The translations under genes were made by a program, and so were the position numbers. The notes under the pieces were generated by a model that saw only the letters and a list, made by a program, of their open reading frames with translations, had not been told where the DNA came from and did no database searches. From positions 124,001 to 188,000 of the forward strand of contig CAJTWM010000001.1 in the NCBI GenBank assembly GCA_910579805.1: a DNA stretch of 64,000 nt. The letters are read 5' to 3'. Positions 53,942-63,964 of the stretch are shown here, in pieces. The DNA comes from an uncultured Lachnospiraceae bacterium. Lineage in GTDB: Bacteria > Bacillota > Clostridia > Lachnospirales > Lachnospiraceae. Position 1 is the first letter of the stretch; each line of letters starts with the position of its first letter.

Positions 53942-54016
53942 CGCTTTCTATTCCCGTTTTCCCATCTTTTGAATGCGTCCGCTTTTCCGTTTCTAAATTT
54001 CCGTATCCTGCCCGTT

Positions 54017-55339
54017 TTACAAATGCAGCTCCTCATCAAATATTTCTTTATCTTTTACATCGATATCCTCGCCAATCTGCACCTCGATCACATTCAAGGT
54101 CGTCCTGGCAACAATCGTATGTTTATGACCGTGTTCAATCTTGATCACGTCTCCGGCGCTTACTTCTCTGCTTTCTCCGTCGAGTACTACCGTACCTTCT
54201 CCTGCCACAATGGTCCAGACTTCGTCCCTTCTCTTATGACTGTGATATTTCATACGGTGTCCCGCGTTTAGCAATACTTTGATCGTCATAAAAGAGTCCT
54301 GCACGTCGATCACATTGTAAGTTCCCCATGACTTTTCCGCATACATGGCCTCCATGCCCATTTTCTCCACATAAGGCTTCATATAACTGCTCTGCTCTTT
54401 GTCCGCCACCAAAATGCCGTCGCTGCTCGCTGCGATCACCATGTCTTTACATCCCATGCAAAGGATCGGAATATCCAATTCATTGATTACGTTCGTATTA
54501 TCACAGGTGTTGTCTAAGGTAACGTTACCTTTTGTCCGGTCAGCCATCACTTCCGCCATCATATTCCATGTGCCCACATCCTTCCATGCGCCTGCATATC
54601 GCATCACCTGAATGCGGTCTTCCTTTTCCACTACCGCATAATCAAAACTGATCTTAGGAAGTTTGTCATACTTGGAAAGCAGATCCTGATAATCCGTAAA
54701 TACAAGCATTTTGTGGGCAATTTCCATTAAATATCCCACTTTCAGGGCAAACACGCCCGCATTCCAAAGCGCTCCCTTGGATATATATTCTCTCGCCGCC
54801 TTTTCTGTCGGTTTTTCCTTAAATTCTTTCACCCTGCTGATATTTTCTCCCGTATCCGGGATAATATAACCGTATTTTTCACTAGGATAACTCGGTTCGA
54901 TCCCCATCAGCGTAATATTCGCATCGCCCTTTGCCGCCAGTTCCCCCAGCCTGTTCACCGCCTCATAGTAAGTATGATCCACATATGGGTCGACCGGACA
55001 GATGACTACCGCTTCCTCGCCTCCAAGCCGCTTTTCATAAAAAAGATTTGCAACTGCCAGCGCGATGGCCGGGAAGGTATCCCTTCTGCACGGTTCTATG
55101 CAGATGGATACCTGTTCTCCCAACTGGTTTTTAATTGCGCTGACCTGCGACCTGCTTGTAGCGACCATGATGGACGCGCTCTTGTCGACCGCCTTGATCT
55201 GATGATACACGCGCTGCACCATGGATTCATATTCGTCCGAATCGTTTTTGAATAATTTAATAAATTGTTTGGACCTTATGGAATTGCTGAGAGGCCACAA
55301 TCTTTGTCCGGAACCGCCGGAAAGTAATATAATGTTCAT
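54017..55339 (-). CDS. manC: Mannose-1-phosphate guanylyltransferase (ManC type, with cupin domain)
   Basis: 440 residues. Nucleotidyltransferase domain with IILLSGGSGQRLWPLSN, SKQFIKLF, FKEKPTEKAAREYISKG and WNAGVFALKVG; C-terminal mannose-6-P isomerase-like cupin (about 330-440: KYHSHKRRDEVWTIVAGEG, DVIKIEHGHKHTIVA). Makes GDP-mannose. It lies 21 bp after the giant glucosaminidase surface protein and probably shares its promoter (62904-62932). No manB or GDP-mannose-using reductase is nearby. Confidence 0.94.
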   Translation of the reverse strand: MNIILLSGGSGQRLWPLSNSIRSKQFIKLFKNDSDEYESMVQRVYHQIKAVDKSASIMVATSRSQVSAIKNQLGEQVSICIEPCRRDTFPAIALAVANLFYEKRLGGEEAVVICPVDPYVDHTYYEAVNRLGELAAKGDANITLMGIEPSYPSEKYGYIIPDTGENISRVKEFKEKPTEKAAREYISKGALWNAGVFALKVGYLMEIAHKMLVFTDYQDLLSKYDKLPKISFDYAVVEKEDRIQVMRYAGAWKDVGTWNMMAEVMADRTKGNVTLDNTCDNTNVINELDIPILCMGCKDMVIAASSDGILVADKEQSSYMKPYVEKMGMEAMYAEKSWGTYNVIDVQDSFMTIKVLLNAGHRMKYHSHKRRDEVWTIVAGEGTVVLDGESREVSAGDVIKIEHGHKHTIVARTTLNVIEVQIGEDIDVKDKEIFDEELHL

Positions 55340-55360
55340 CTTTTATTGTCCTTATCTGTC

Positions 55361-58300
55361 TTATTCCTTTATCGTCACCTTTAATGTCTTCTGGAAGGCT
55401 TTCCCGTAACTGCTGCCGAATACATACTGCGCGCCTTTAAAATACAAGTTGACTTTAATAGCGTATGTCCCCGGTTTTATACCCCTGTCCGCCAGCGAAA
55501 GCGTGACTCTTCCGTCTTTTACGGTAATCCCTATGCCCTCCGGGACCGAAGTGCCCTTGATTGCGCTGATTTCATATCCGTCCGGGATCTGTCGGTTCAT
55601 ATCGTAACAAATGGAAGCTTTCTTCTCTGATTTATAAATAGTCTGTGTCTTGGGTATCGTGATCTTAGGCGTACTTTGGCTTACCTGAAAGGACATATCC
55701 GTATATAACACCGTGCCTCCCTCTAATACGATCTTCACAGGCATTGTCTTTTTGCCTGTCGTAGTCTGGGCGACTTCTCTCAGCCGGATACGGAACGTAT
55801 TATCGTTCAGCCATGCGCTGTAGAAACAACTGTTTCTTTTATATTCCCCGTTTTTATCCCGTTCCATTACGGTAATGGATTTTATTTTTCCGGCAGTATT
55901 GGTCAACGATATAGCGCCCTGCAGATCGGCGTCCGCTCTTGTTAAAAGATCCAGTTTCCCTTTTGTCGTAATCTTAGCTGATATTTTCCTGTCGACGATA
56001 TGAACGGTCACATCGCTTTTTATCTTGGAATAGTCCTCTGCGATCCATGTGATCCTATATTTATAATTTCCGTTAGCAATGGATGCGTTCTCTTTCATTT
56101 GCGCCGTCAGTTCGCCTTTCTGCCGGTTATAAGACAGTATGATGGCATCTGTGGTTTCTTCCGCCCTTTGTCCGCTTTTCTTTACTTCCATGTATTTCTT
56201 TGTTTTGCTGTCATAACGGGAAATCTGCCACTCCAGATCGTCTGCGATCCTGACGTTGCTGCGATTAGTTTCAATGCTCGTGTATGCCTTTTCTCCCATC
56301 GCCTGCTTGTTCAACGTAAGCGAAGGGCTGCCCAGTTTCACTTCCGGAGCCTCCGTATAGGTTCTGACGCTGATCGTCGTCTCTACCGGCGTCTCCCACA
56401 GGTCGGTCCCGTCCTCTTTTAATGCCGTGATCCTAAGCGCGATCATCACAATCCCGTTATTTTTATAATTCTCGCCTTCTTTTGCTTTTAAGGACAAGGT
56501 TCCGTCCCAATTTGACGTAAACAGACCGTCTTCCCTTTTCGCATTGACGACTTCCAGTCTCGGAGTCCCTATTGTCTGTATCTTATATTTTGTCAAGTTC
56601 TGTTTCGCATTCTTATCGTAAAACGTCACCTTTTGGATATTCCCGTTCTTCACGTCTATCGCCGGTTCCGTGGGAACCATAAGGGTCGTCTGGGTAAGCG
56701 GCGTGTTCACTTTTATATTTACAGTGACGGGCTTATAACCTTTGACTGTTACTTCCGCCTTTCCCGTGATGGACTTGGCGCTATACCCTGTGGATTCCTT
56801 GTAATCCTGCTTAAACCGGAGTAAAAATTCTCCTTCTTCTCCTCTCCCTATCTCAAAGATTTTGTCAAATTGATTGCTTTGGGCAGATGGCAGTTCCACC
56901 TTTTCCACTTCGTCCGATGCCGTAAAAGCAAGCGCAGCGCTCAGTTGGTCTTTATTCTGTCTGTTAATAGTAACCGTCTTAACCGATACTTTTGGTTTCT
57001 TATCCGTAATGTTCAAAGTAACCGGCATTTCATGAATCAAAACCCCGTCTTGGCCCGTAAGCCCGATCTCCGGTATTTCCTCAGTCTCTATGGAAAGCAC
57101 CGCTTTATAATTTCCGACTGTCAGGCTTTCCAGCGAAGCTTCTAAAACCGCTAATGTATAGCCCCCGTCTTCCGTTTTCTCTATTTTGAAATAAGAAGCG
57201 TTGATTTCCTCATTTCCCTTTTTGATATCCTTCATACGGATACTTCTGATGGGCGACGCCTTATTTTCTATAATCTGTACAGATCCGGCGGATACCCATA
57301 ATTCTCCGTCTGTTCCCGTCTGGGCCGGCGTCTGCTTGCTGACGGTAAACTTGTTCTGCTCCAAAACAGGCTTGGCATCCATAGCGTCGATCCGGATGCT
57401 CCTGCTTTTCGCAAGCGTATCCCCCACCGTACAGGTAAGATAAAATCTGCCTGCCTTCTTTATCGTTACCGTGGCGTATTTTGTATCCCCGTCTATCGCA
57501 ACCGAAACCATGGACGGATCGGATACGGACCACTTCAGCTTCGTGTCCAAGGAATCCCCGTAAGCGTCCAAAGGTTTGGCCTTAAAGGTGATTGTGGACG
57601 GATATTTTACCGAAATACTTTCCGGATCCGTTACTTTTTCTTCTACGCCGTTCTGCCATACGCCCAATGCCGTCACGGATACCGATTCCGCCTGTGGCTG
57701 CGCCAGTACGGTCACGTTGAATTTCACTTTTCTGTTATACGGATCTCCGGTCAGCGCCGCCGTAACGACTGCCTTTTGATTTTTCTCCGCCCTATATGCT
57801 TTATTGGGCATAACTACGCCCGCCCCGTCCACTACTACAATATCAGGTTTACTGCTTGAAAATGTAAACAGACGGTTATCCAATAGATTGCCGAACTGGT
57901 CCTTTATTTTTAATGTACTGCCGCTGTTGATATCTGCATCATAGTTCTGTATAAAAACGGAAGGCTTTAGCGCCGAAAGCTTATATCCCTTTTCCACGGC
58001 GGACACATAAACCTTACATACCGCCTTTTTAGTATGATCCAATGTCCGTATCGTAACCGTAGCCATTCCGTAACCCGTCGGCGTGATCTTAAAAGCGCCG
58101 TCATATTCGCCGGCTTCATTTAGTTCCGGCTCTACCCTGACTACCCCTTCATTACTGCTTACGCCTTCTAACCTCGCCGCCGCAGCATGCGCATTATCAG
58201 GCGTGGTCTGGGTGTCGATCCAAACCGGCTCTATCTGCGTCAGATCGGTCCCGGTCATCGACACCGATGAAGCGCTTAATTTGATCTTACTTACTTTCGT

Positions 58301-61300
58301 ATCGACCACGGTCACCGTGCAGGTATTGTCCGACTGAATGCCGCCGTCTTTTGACACCGCGACCAACTCGGCGGTCGTATCCGGAATTGTACCTCTCTCT
58401 ATCTTAATCTTGCCGGTCTGGGCGTCAAGACTGAATCCGGCAACCGCCTTATCATCCTTAAACTTCCATGTAACGCCCTTTTCAGCAGCTTTTTCCGGAT
58501 AAACTTTCGCACTCATCTTTCCGCTGGAACCTGCCGTCAGGAGTAACGCCTCTTTTTCCACAAGAACCGTATCCGGATGAAGCTTTACATTCACTTTTAC
58601 GGAAACCGTCTTATTACTTCCGTCTGCCGCATAGAACTTAACGGATGTGCTGCCTGTTCCCTTCGCCGTTATGTTAAAGCGGCCGTCCGCTTTTCCGTCC
58701 GCATCCTTAACCGGCTCCACTGCCGCAATCTTTTCATTACCGCTTACTGCGTAAAAACTAAGTTTTTCTAACGGATTCCTGCTGCCGTCATATCCTGACG
58801 GTTTCACCAGAATGCTCTGCTCCGCTCCGGTTCCATTCTGATACAATGTCTGCGCCCCGCTTAAAGCGCCTCCGGTTTCCGTTTCCAGTGTGATGCTTTT
58901 ACAGGATGTGCCGACTATCGTCAGCGGAATTTCTTTTGTCAGGCCTGTCACCTTATCCGTAACAATAATCGTCGTAGCAGCGCCGTCTGCTGCCGTGTTC
59001 GACGCTGTGACCACACCGTTTTCTTCTACCGACGCTATACCTGTATCAGCGCTTTTCCACTCAATCCTGCTGCTTGTCGTATCCGTCGGAACCGGCAATA
59101 CCTTTACGGTTATTTTCTTGCCTGCCTGTATCCATAATTCCTCTACACTGGTATGGATTTCCTCCAGACAGCGTTCCACCGTAACCTGACATTGGGCATA
59201 ATTACCGCTGCCGCTCATGTCTTCCACGGTAATGACTGTAACGCCGGGCGCTTTTGCCGTTACCTTTCCGTTCTCGTCTACTTCCGCTGCTGCCTCATTC
59301 GTACTGGTCCATCGATAAGAAATACCATTCCCCGCATTGCTCTCAGGAGAAGCGGTCAGCGTCAACGTTGAAGATATTGCCGCGCCGTCCGTACCATTCA
59401 CATAGATCGTCGCGTCTGACTGATTCAGGGTGACCTTTTCCATCTGGTCTTTTACCCCAACCTCAATATTGAACTGCTTTTTCACTCCGATATCCGTAGA
59501 CACCGTCACTACCGCATTGCCCCTTGTTCCTCCAATGAGCCTTACTCTGCCCTTGTTTGGATCCGCTCCGGCATTATCTTCCGTTCCTTCCATAGCAGCG
59601 ACGCGCACTACGGCATCCTTACTGCTCTCCCATATCACATTCTCCACATTGGCATTTTCTGGCAAAATTTCATATTCCAGCTCCATAATTTCACCGGATG
59701 TCAAAGTGTAAGTATCCTTTGTAAAGGGCTCTTTTGTACCCGCCCTGTAAAGTCTGATCTCCTGCGGCCTTACATAGTTATAATCCGGAATGACGGTATC
59801 CGTCTTTTTCTCCGGTACTACGCTGACTTTACAACTCGCCGTCTTTCTGCCTGAAGAAGCGATACTGTCCAAAACGACGGCCGTAATGATTGCATTTCCG
59901 GTCCCTGTCGCCGTAACCACCCCGTTTTCATCTACCGTAGCAATGCTTTCATCCGAACTCATATAAATGATATCGTAAAGCTTGGCTCCCAGCGTCTCCT
60001 GCAGAACCGGCTCTCCGTCCTGTTTCTGATTCAGATAGACCTTTCCGTCCATAGAGAACGTTTCCGTTTCCGTCTCGCTCAGCAAAAGCTCCGTCTCCGT
60101 TTTCGCAATTTTGATATACGCGACGGAAGGGATCACCGTTACTTCGCAAGTAGCCGTAAGCGGCTGTCCGGAAAGCGCTTTTTCTTCCGTAGTCGCGGTA
60201 AGCGTTGCCGTTCCGCTGGCGATTCCCGTAATCCTCCCCGTAGACGGATTGACTGTCAGGATATTCCCGTCGGAACTGGACCATTTCAGATTTTTATTGG
60301 TAGTATCTTCCGGTAAGACTTCACATTTTACCTGTTTACTGTTTCCTACGCTGACCGTGACCGGCCCCTCCATTTTAAGCTGTTCCGGCAGCCTTACGAC
60401 CGTAACGGCACAGGATGCGGAACCGCCGTACTTAGAAGTGATCGTCACTTTTGCTTCTCCGGGTGTAACCGCTTTGAGCCGGATCGTTCCCGTAACGGTG
60501 TTCTTAGCCGTGTCTACTTCTTCGCTTAATTTTTCCACTTCCAACAGTTCCGGTTTATCCGATTTACAAGCGCTCACACTGCTCTTCGGGTTATTGATCG
60601 TATAAGTGATCTCCAATGTCTCGCCCGGAATACTGCCGTCGGACATCCCCGCATTGATAGACACTTTTGCCTTGGATAAAACAATGCTGTCCTTTACGAC
60701 CGTAACTTTACAGGTTGCGGTGGCTCCGCCCGTAGAAGTAAAACGAATATTCGTAGTCCCCGCCTTCAGCGCCGTGATCTTAACAGACTGCTTACCGCTC
60801 ACCTGCTCCGCCTTAATAATAGAAGTATCGTCTACTTTCCAGCTTACCTTACTCTGCGAAACGTTCGGTCCCTGAACCGAATAAGTGACAGTTGTGTCAT
60901 ATCCGCCCTTCAAACTGACGGATTCGGAAGAAAGTTTAATACTTTCCAGACTTGGATCAGGGCAGGCCGATGCCGGCATATTATTATAAGTAGGTATTTT
61001 AAATACGAAGTTTCCGTTCAGGGCGCCGGCCTGATTATAGAGATTCCGTATGGTAGACGCCTCCGACGAAGGAGCCTGAATGTTCTGCATATACTGATGG
61101 TAATACAGCCCGTTATGCTCGCTCTCCACATCAAACTTCTGCAAATACAATGTATCCTGCCCCTGTAAGATATAACTGTTCCCAATCGTTGCCGCGCCGC
61201 CCTCTAACGACTTATGGGGCGTATTCCATCCCTGTTTTTTTGCATATTCCAACCCCGTCTGAATAGGATTGGCCGACGTCGCACCAATATTAAAATAATT

Positions 61301-62842
61301 ATAATAACCGTAATACTGACTATTATATCCGGTATACGTTCCCGATATCAGCGCGGAACCGCCGTTGATGCCCTGTTCCTGCAATACGCGCGAAGCCAGA
61401 TGGAATGGGCTGATCCTCCTGTTTTTTCCGATATTGTAAAAGTCCTGCGCATAGCTGATGCTAAGCTGCGGAACATTCCCTTTCATAAAACTGTTGTTCA
61501 ATATTCCCTGTATTGCGTTCACGCTATGGTAGCTTTCATTAAAGGTAAGCTGCTCAAACTGGAAAATACGGCTGTCCGTAAATCCGTTTCGCGGATCAAG
61601 ACAATATTTTAAAGCGCCCTCCGTGGCATAATACCATTTACTGTCTTTTTCATACACGGCTTTTCTCCATGCTTCTTTCGCCGTATAGTATACAAGGCTT
61701 CTATCGCCTACCATTTCATTGGCGACAACCGTATTCCAGTCAAGCCCCGTATCAAATTTAACAAAGACCCAATTTTTATGGCTGTTCTTTAACGACTGCA
61801 AAGCCGCCCGGTAGCTCTCCGGAAACTGGGCTATGTCGTCGGAATAACTGTTCCTCGCATTATAGTCCACGGAATAACCGGACTGATCGGTATATTTCTC
61901 AAAAAGTTGTCTGACCGGCTCTATATACAACTCTTCCCATGCCAAAAAGTTTTCATTGGAGTACGCAAGGTATTCTCGTGATATGTATCCGCTATACTCT
62001 TTTTCTTCTATTACAAAAGAGACCTGATACCAAACCGTCCCCGTCTTAGCGTTTACTTCCACATCTTTTATAAACACGGTATGTCCGCTTCGAAGCGCCG
62101 CAACGGTCTGCGCGCCGTAATCCGGCCTCTCTTTTACGTCGTAAGAATCGCACAGATATACCAGCGCCATCACTATTTCAGATGCAACGATCCCTTTTAA
62201 CGTTTCCTTGGCGTCTTTCACGAATGCCTGCACTTGCTCTTCCTGTAAAAGCGTTTCCTCTTCTTCTGTTTCCGTTTCGGTTTCCGTATCGGTCTCAGTT
62301 TCCGTGTTTTCTTCAGTGTCGGTTTCACTTTCGGTTTCCTCAGCGTCTTCCGTTTCGGTACCGCTTTCGGTTTCCTCAATGTCTTCCGTTCCCGTATTGC
62401 TTTCGGTTTCCTCAATGTCTTCCGTTCCCGTATTGCTTTCGGTTTCCTCAGCATCTTCCGTTCCGGTACTGTTTTCCGTTTCTGAGCCGCCTTCTGTTCC
62501 GGTATTGCTTTCCGTACCGGTTTCGTTTTCGGATCCGGAGTTACCTTCCGTTTCCCCGTTTGCATCCGTACCGGCACTTTCTTCCGTTCCTATACCGTTT
62601 TCCGGTCCGGCAGTTTTCTCCGCGTCGGTTTCCGGATTGCCCGTTTCTCCTCCAGTTCCTTCTCCGCTATCCGGCTGCTGCCCGGACGCTGCAGTTTCTT
62701 CTAATTCTTCTAAGATCACCCTCAGATCCGAACCCGGTTGGGAGATTGTGGCAGCATAAGAGGACAGCGGGATACTGTTCACAGTAATTCCCGCCGTTAA
62801 CGCCACTACAAGTAACTTTTTAAATTTATTTTTAAATCTCAT
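55361..62842 (-). CDS. Giant secreted Big_2 repeat protein with SH3-like and glucosaminidase domains
   Basis: 2,493 residues. Order: signal peptide (about 1-30, LLVVALTAGITVNSIPLSSYA), Thr/Glu/Ser-rich repeat region (about 50-200), SH3-like domain (about 215-295), N-acetylglucosaminidase domain (about 330-625; FHLASRVLQEQGINGGSALI with the likely catalytic Glu near 489, YYGYYNYFNIGATS), then more than ten Big_2/Ig-like modules (from about 632 to roughly 1700; e.g. SSDGNILTVNPSTGRITG, SIATVDENGVVTATG) and further beta-rich modules to the end. No LPxTG, no SLH repeats; retention must be by other means. Ends with NLYFKGAQYVFGSSYGKAFQ. Likely a wall hydrolase with a long stalk, in one operon with manC. 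Confidence 0.9.
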   Translation of the reverse strand: MRFKNKFKKLLVVALTAGITVNSIPLSSYAATISQPGSDLRVILEELEETAASGQQPDSGEGTGGETGNPETDAEKTAGPENGIGTEESAGTDANGETEGNSGSENETGTESNTGTEGGSETENSTGTEDAEETESNTGTEDIEETESNTGTEDIEETESGTETEDAEETESETDTEENTETETDTETETETEEEETLLQEEQVQAFVKDAKETLKGIVASEIVMALVYLCDSYDVKERPDYGAQTVAALRSGHTVFIKDVEVNAKTGTVWYQVSFVIEEKEYSGYISREYLAYSNENFLAWEELYIEPVRQLFEKYTDQSGYSVDYNARNSYSDDIAQFPESYRAALQSLKNSHKNWVFVKFDTGLDWNTVVANEMVGDRSLVYYTAKEAWRKAVYEKDSKWYYATEGALKYCLDPRNGFTDSRIFQFEQLTFNESYHSVNAIQGILNNSFMKGNVPQLSISYAQDFYNIGKNRRISPFHLASRVLQEQGINGGSALISGTYTGYNSQYYGYYNYFNIGATSANPIQTGLEYAKKQGWNTPHKSLEGGAATIGNSYILQGQDTLYLQKFDVESEHNGLYYHQYMQNIQAPSSEASTIRNLYNQAGALNGNFVFKIPTYNNMPASACPDPSLESIKLSSESVSLKGGYDTTVTYSVQGPNVSQSKVSWKVDDTSIIKAEQVSGKQSVKITALKAGTTNIRFTSTGGATATCKVTVVKDSIVLSKAKVSINAGMSDGSIPGETLEITYTINNPKSSVSACKSDKPELLEVEKLSEEVDTAKNTVTGTIRLKAVTPGEAKVTITSKYGGSASCAVTVVRLPEQLKMEGPVTVSVGNSKQVKCEVLPEDTTNKNLKWSSSDGNILTVNPSTGRITGIASGTATLTATTEEKALSGQPLTATCEVTVIPSVAYIKIAKTETELLLSETETETFSMDGKVYLNQKQDGEPVLQETLGAKLYDIIYMSSDESIATVDENGVVTATGTGNAIITAVVLDSIASSGRKTASCKVSVVPEKKTDTVIPDYNYVRPQEIRLYRAGTKEPFTKDTYTLTSGEIMELEYEILPENANVENVIWESSKDAVVRVAAMEGTEDNAGADPNKGRVRLIGGTRGNAVVTVSTDIGVKKQFNIEVGVKDQMEKVTLNQSDATIYVNGTDGAAISSTLTLTASPESNAGNGISYRWTSTNEAAAEVDENGKVTAKAPGVTVITVEDMSGSGNYAQCQVTVERCLEEIHTSVEELWIQAGKKITVKVLPVPTDTTSSRIEWKSADTGIASVEENGVVTASNTAADGAATTIIVTDKVTGLTKEIPLTIVGTSCKSITLETETGGALSGAQTLYQNGTGAEQSILVKPSGYDGSRNPLEKLSFYAVSGNEKIAAVEPVKDADGKADGRFNITAKGTGSTSVKFYAADGSNKTVSVKVNVKLHPDTVLVEKEALLLTAGSSGKMSAKVYPEKAAEKGVTWKFKDDKAVAGFSLDAQTGKIKIERGTIPDTTAELVAVSKDGGIQSDNTCTVTVVDTKVSKIKLSASSVSMTGTDLTQIEPVWIDTQTTPDNAHAAAARLEGVSSNEGVVRVEPELNEAGEYDGAFKITPTGYGMATVTIRTLDHTKKAVCKVYVSAVEKGYKLSALKPSVFIQNYDADINSGSTLKIKDQFGNLLDNRLFTFSSSKPDIVVVDGAGVVMPNKAYRAEKNQKAVVTAALTGDPYNRKVKFNVTVLAQPQAESVSVTALGVWQNGVEEKVTDPESISVKYPSTITFKAKPLDAYGDSLDTKLKWSVSDPSMVSVAIDGDTKYATVTIKKAGRFYLTCTVGDTLAKSRSIRIDAMDAKPVLEQNKFTVSKQTPAQTGTDGELWVSAGSVQIIENKASPIRSIRMKDIKKGNEEINASYFKIEKTEDGGYTLAVLEASLESLTVGNYKAVLSIETEEIPEIGLTGQDGVLIHEMPVTLNITDKKPKVSVKTVTINRQNKDQLSAALAFTASDEVEKVELPSAQSNQFDKIFEIGRGEEGEFLLRFKQDYKESTGYSAKSITGKAEVTVKGYKPVTVNIKVNTPLTQTTLMVPTEPAIDVKNGNIQKVTFYDKNAKQNLTKYKIQTIGTPRLEVVNAKREDGLFTSNWDGTLSLKAKEGENYKNNGIVMIALRITALKEDGTDLWETPVETTISVRTYTEAPEVKLGSPSLTLNKQAMGEKAYTSIETNRSNVRIADDLEWQISRYDSKTKKYMEVKKSGQRAEETTDAIILSYNRQKGELTAQMKENASIANGNYKYRITWIAEDYSKIKSDVTVHIVDRKISAKITTKGKLDLLTRADADLQGAISLTNTAGKIKSITVMERDKNGEYKRNSCFYSAWLNDNTFRIRLREVAQTTTGKKTMPVKIVLEGGTVLYTDMSFQVSQSTPKITIPKTQTIYKSEKKASICYDMNRQIPDGYEISAIKGTSVPEGIGITVKDGRVTLSLADRGIKPGTYAIKVNLYFKGAQYVFGSSYGKAFQKTLKVTIKE
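62308..62512 (-). repeat. 36-bp tandem repeats in the Thr/Glu region
   Basis: Units encoding TESNTGTEDIEE (12 residues, 36 bp) repeated about four to five times with small changes, then a decayed (T-E)n run. In frame with the giant surface protein gene. Confidence 0.75.
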
Positions 62843-62903
62843 ATATACCCATCCCTTTTTTGTTATAGACCATAGTTAATAGACTTCATGATAAGTTTAA
62901 ATT

Positions 62904-62932
62904 ATTGTAACATAACAAAAATGAGACTTCAA
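62904..62932 (-). promoter_or_regulatory. Sigma-A promoter of the glucosaminidase-manC operon
   Basis: Minus strand TTGAAG (62927-62932), 17-bp spacer, TACAAT (62904-62909), leaving a leader of about 55 nt that ends in the ribosome site GGGATGGG. Confidence 0.7.
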
Positions 62933-63052
62933 CTTTCTTAATCATATCTTAAGATTATTATATTGCAAATACCCAATTTACTGAGGTGTTTGTTGCTAAT
63001 TTGTTACTAATTGTTTTTAATTCCATGTGATTTCAGATGATTTTTTTTCAAA

Positions 63053-63087
63053 AAAACGACCTTCATAGCAATATGTAAGGTCGTTTT
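63053..63087 (-). terminator. Intrinsic terminator after the endolysin gene
   Basis: On the minus strand AAAACGACCTT (63087-63077) pairs with AAGGTCGTTTT (63063-63053) and is followed by more T. Eleven base pairs, 14 bp past the stop codon. Confidence 0.88.
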
Positions 63088-63100
63088 GGTCTACTTCATT

Positions 63101-63736
63101 TTAATCCTGAAACAATCTATTCCACGTTTTACTTCCAACGATTCCGTCTACATCAAGCCCACTCTCGGCCTGAAACTCTTTAACAGCCTCTAGAGTTTTT
63201 ATTCCGAATATGCCGTCCACATTGCCGACGCTGTACCCCAGCACTGCAAGCTGTTTCTGCAGATAAATTACATCCTCTCCCCGGCTGCCCCTTTTGACTG
63301 TCGATCTTGCATTGCTTTTGCATAAAAACAGGTTCTGCTCTGCCTGTCTGCGTTTTGTCAGCCCGGCAAGCGGCTTTCCTGCCGCCTTGTTGTATGCCAT
63401 AATCTTTTCCGCTATCACGGCCCGGCTTCTTGTCCCATTTGCTGTGAGCTGGTCGATGCTGCCGACATTAAACGCAAAAGAAACCAGCGCGTCAAATTCA
63501 TTCTGCCGCCATGTGTACCTGTCATGGTATTTGTTTACTTTTTTCTCATATTTTTCCGCGTCGCTTACAAGAAGCCTGTCTGCCTCCTCCTGCGTGATCC
63601 TCTGCCCTGCTGCCACTCCGGCGGTATGTCCGTAGCCAATCGTCCATACGCCCGCCGGACAACGGTATGCCGTCAGCCGGCAGCCCTCAAACTGCTTGAT
63701 CAAATCCAATCCTGCCTGCCCTGTCTTTAATCCCAT
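63101..63736 (-). CDS. Phage-type GH24 endolysin with C-terminal peptidoglycan-binding domain
   Basis: 211 residues from the ATG at 63736 (GTGAGG 5-6 nt upstream); an in-frame start at 63760 overlaps the preceding small gene. GH24 lysozyme fold: GLDLIKQFEGCRLTAYRCPAG with catalytic Glu in FEG (about 16), WTIGYGHTAGVAAGQRIT with the conserved Thr, FNVGSIDQL, and RRQAEQNLFLCK. C-terminal PG_binding_1 (about 148-211: VKRGSRGEDVIYLQKQLAVLG, VDGIFGIKTLEAVKEFQ). No signal peptide, so release would need a holin or other export. It is the second gene of a two-gene unit with the 41-residue membrane protein. Confidence 0.93.
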   Translation of the reverse strand: MGLKTGQAGLDLIKQFEGCRLTAYRCPAGVWTIGYGHTAGVAAGQRITQEEADRLLVSDAEKYEKKVNKYHDRYTWRQNEFDALVSFAFNVGSIDQLTANGTRSRAVIAEKIMAYNKAAGKPLAGLTKRRQAEQNLFLCKSNARSTVKRGSRGEDVIYLQKQLAVLGYSVGNVDGIFGIKTLEAVKEFQAESGLDVDGIVGSKTWNRLFQD

Positions 63737-63743
63737 ATGTACC

Positions 63744-63869
63744 TCACCCTTCCCAATCATTCATGCATCCCGCGCACTCACTGACCATTTTCCCAATTAC
63801 TGCAAAAACCGTAACAGCTGCAATAAATACTGCCACAGAAGCGCCTATACTTTTCAAATTTGAATACAT
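63744..63869 (-). CDS. 41-residue single-TM protein upstream of endolysin (holin-like candidate)
   Basis: MYSNLKSIGASVAVFIAAVT start, one TM segment (about 9-27), then MVSECAGCMNDWEG with two Cys. AAGGAGAG 6-7 nt before the ATG. The stop is 7 bp before the endolysin start, so the two are surely co-expressed. Smaller than recognised holins and with one TM only; pinholin, spanin-like helper or regulator of the lysin are possible. The promoter in front is overlapped by three palindromes. Confidence 0.65.
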   Translation of the reverse strand: MYSNLKSIGASVAVFIAAVTVFAVIGKMVSECAGCMNDWEG

Positions 63870-63884
63870 ATTATCTCTCCTTTC

Positions 63885-63964
63885 TTACCTTTGAAGGTAA
63901 TTTTTAATTATAGAATATACCTTTAAAGGTATATTGTCAAATAATATTTTACCTTTAAAAGTAT
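63885..63964 (-). promoter_or_regulatory. Promoter with three palindromic operator sites at 32-bp spacing
   Basis: Sites TTACCTTTGAAGGTAA (63885-63900), the perfect 20-bp ATATACCTTTAAAGGTATAT (63915-63934) and TTACCTTTAAAAGTAT (63949-63964). Centres lie at 63892.5, 63924.5 and 63956.5. A minus-strand promoter TTGACA (63935-63940), 17 bp, TATTCT (63912-63917) has the middle site filling its spacer. A TATAAT at 63907-63912 is 22 bp away from the -35. Repressor control of the lysin unit is the natural reading. Confidence 0.8.

Noticed and set aside
62182..62787. Long plus-strand open frames opposite the Thr/Glu repeats
   Set aside because: Shadows of the repetitive minus-strand coding sequence; low-complexity Ser/Val or Arg/Phe translation and no ribosome site.
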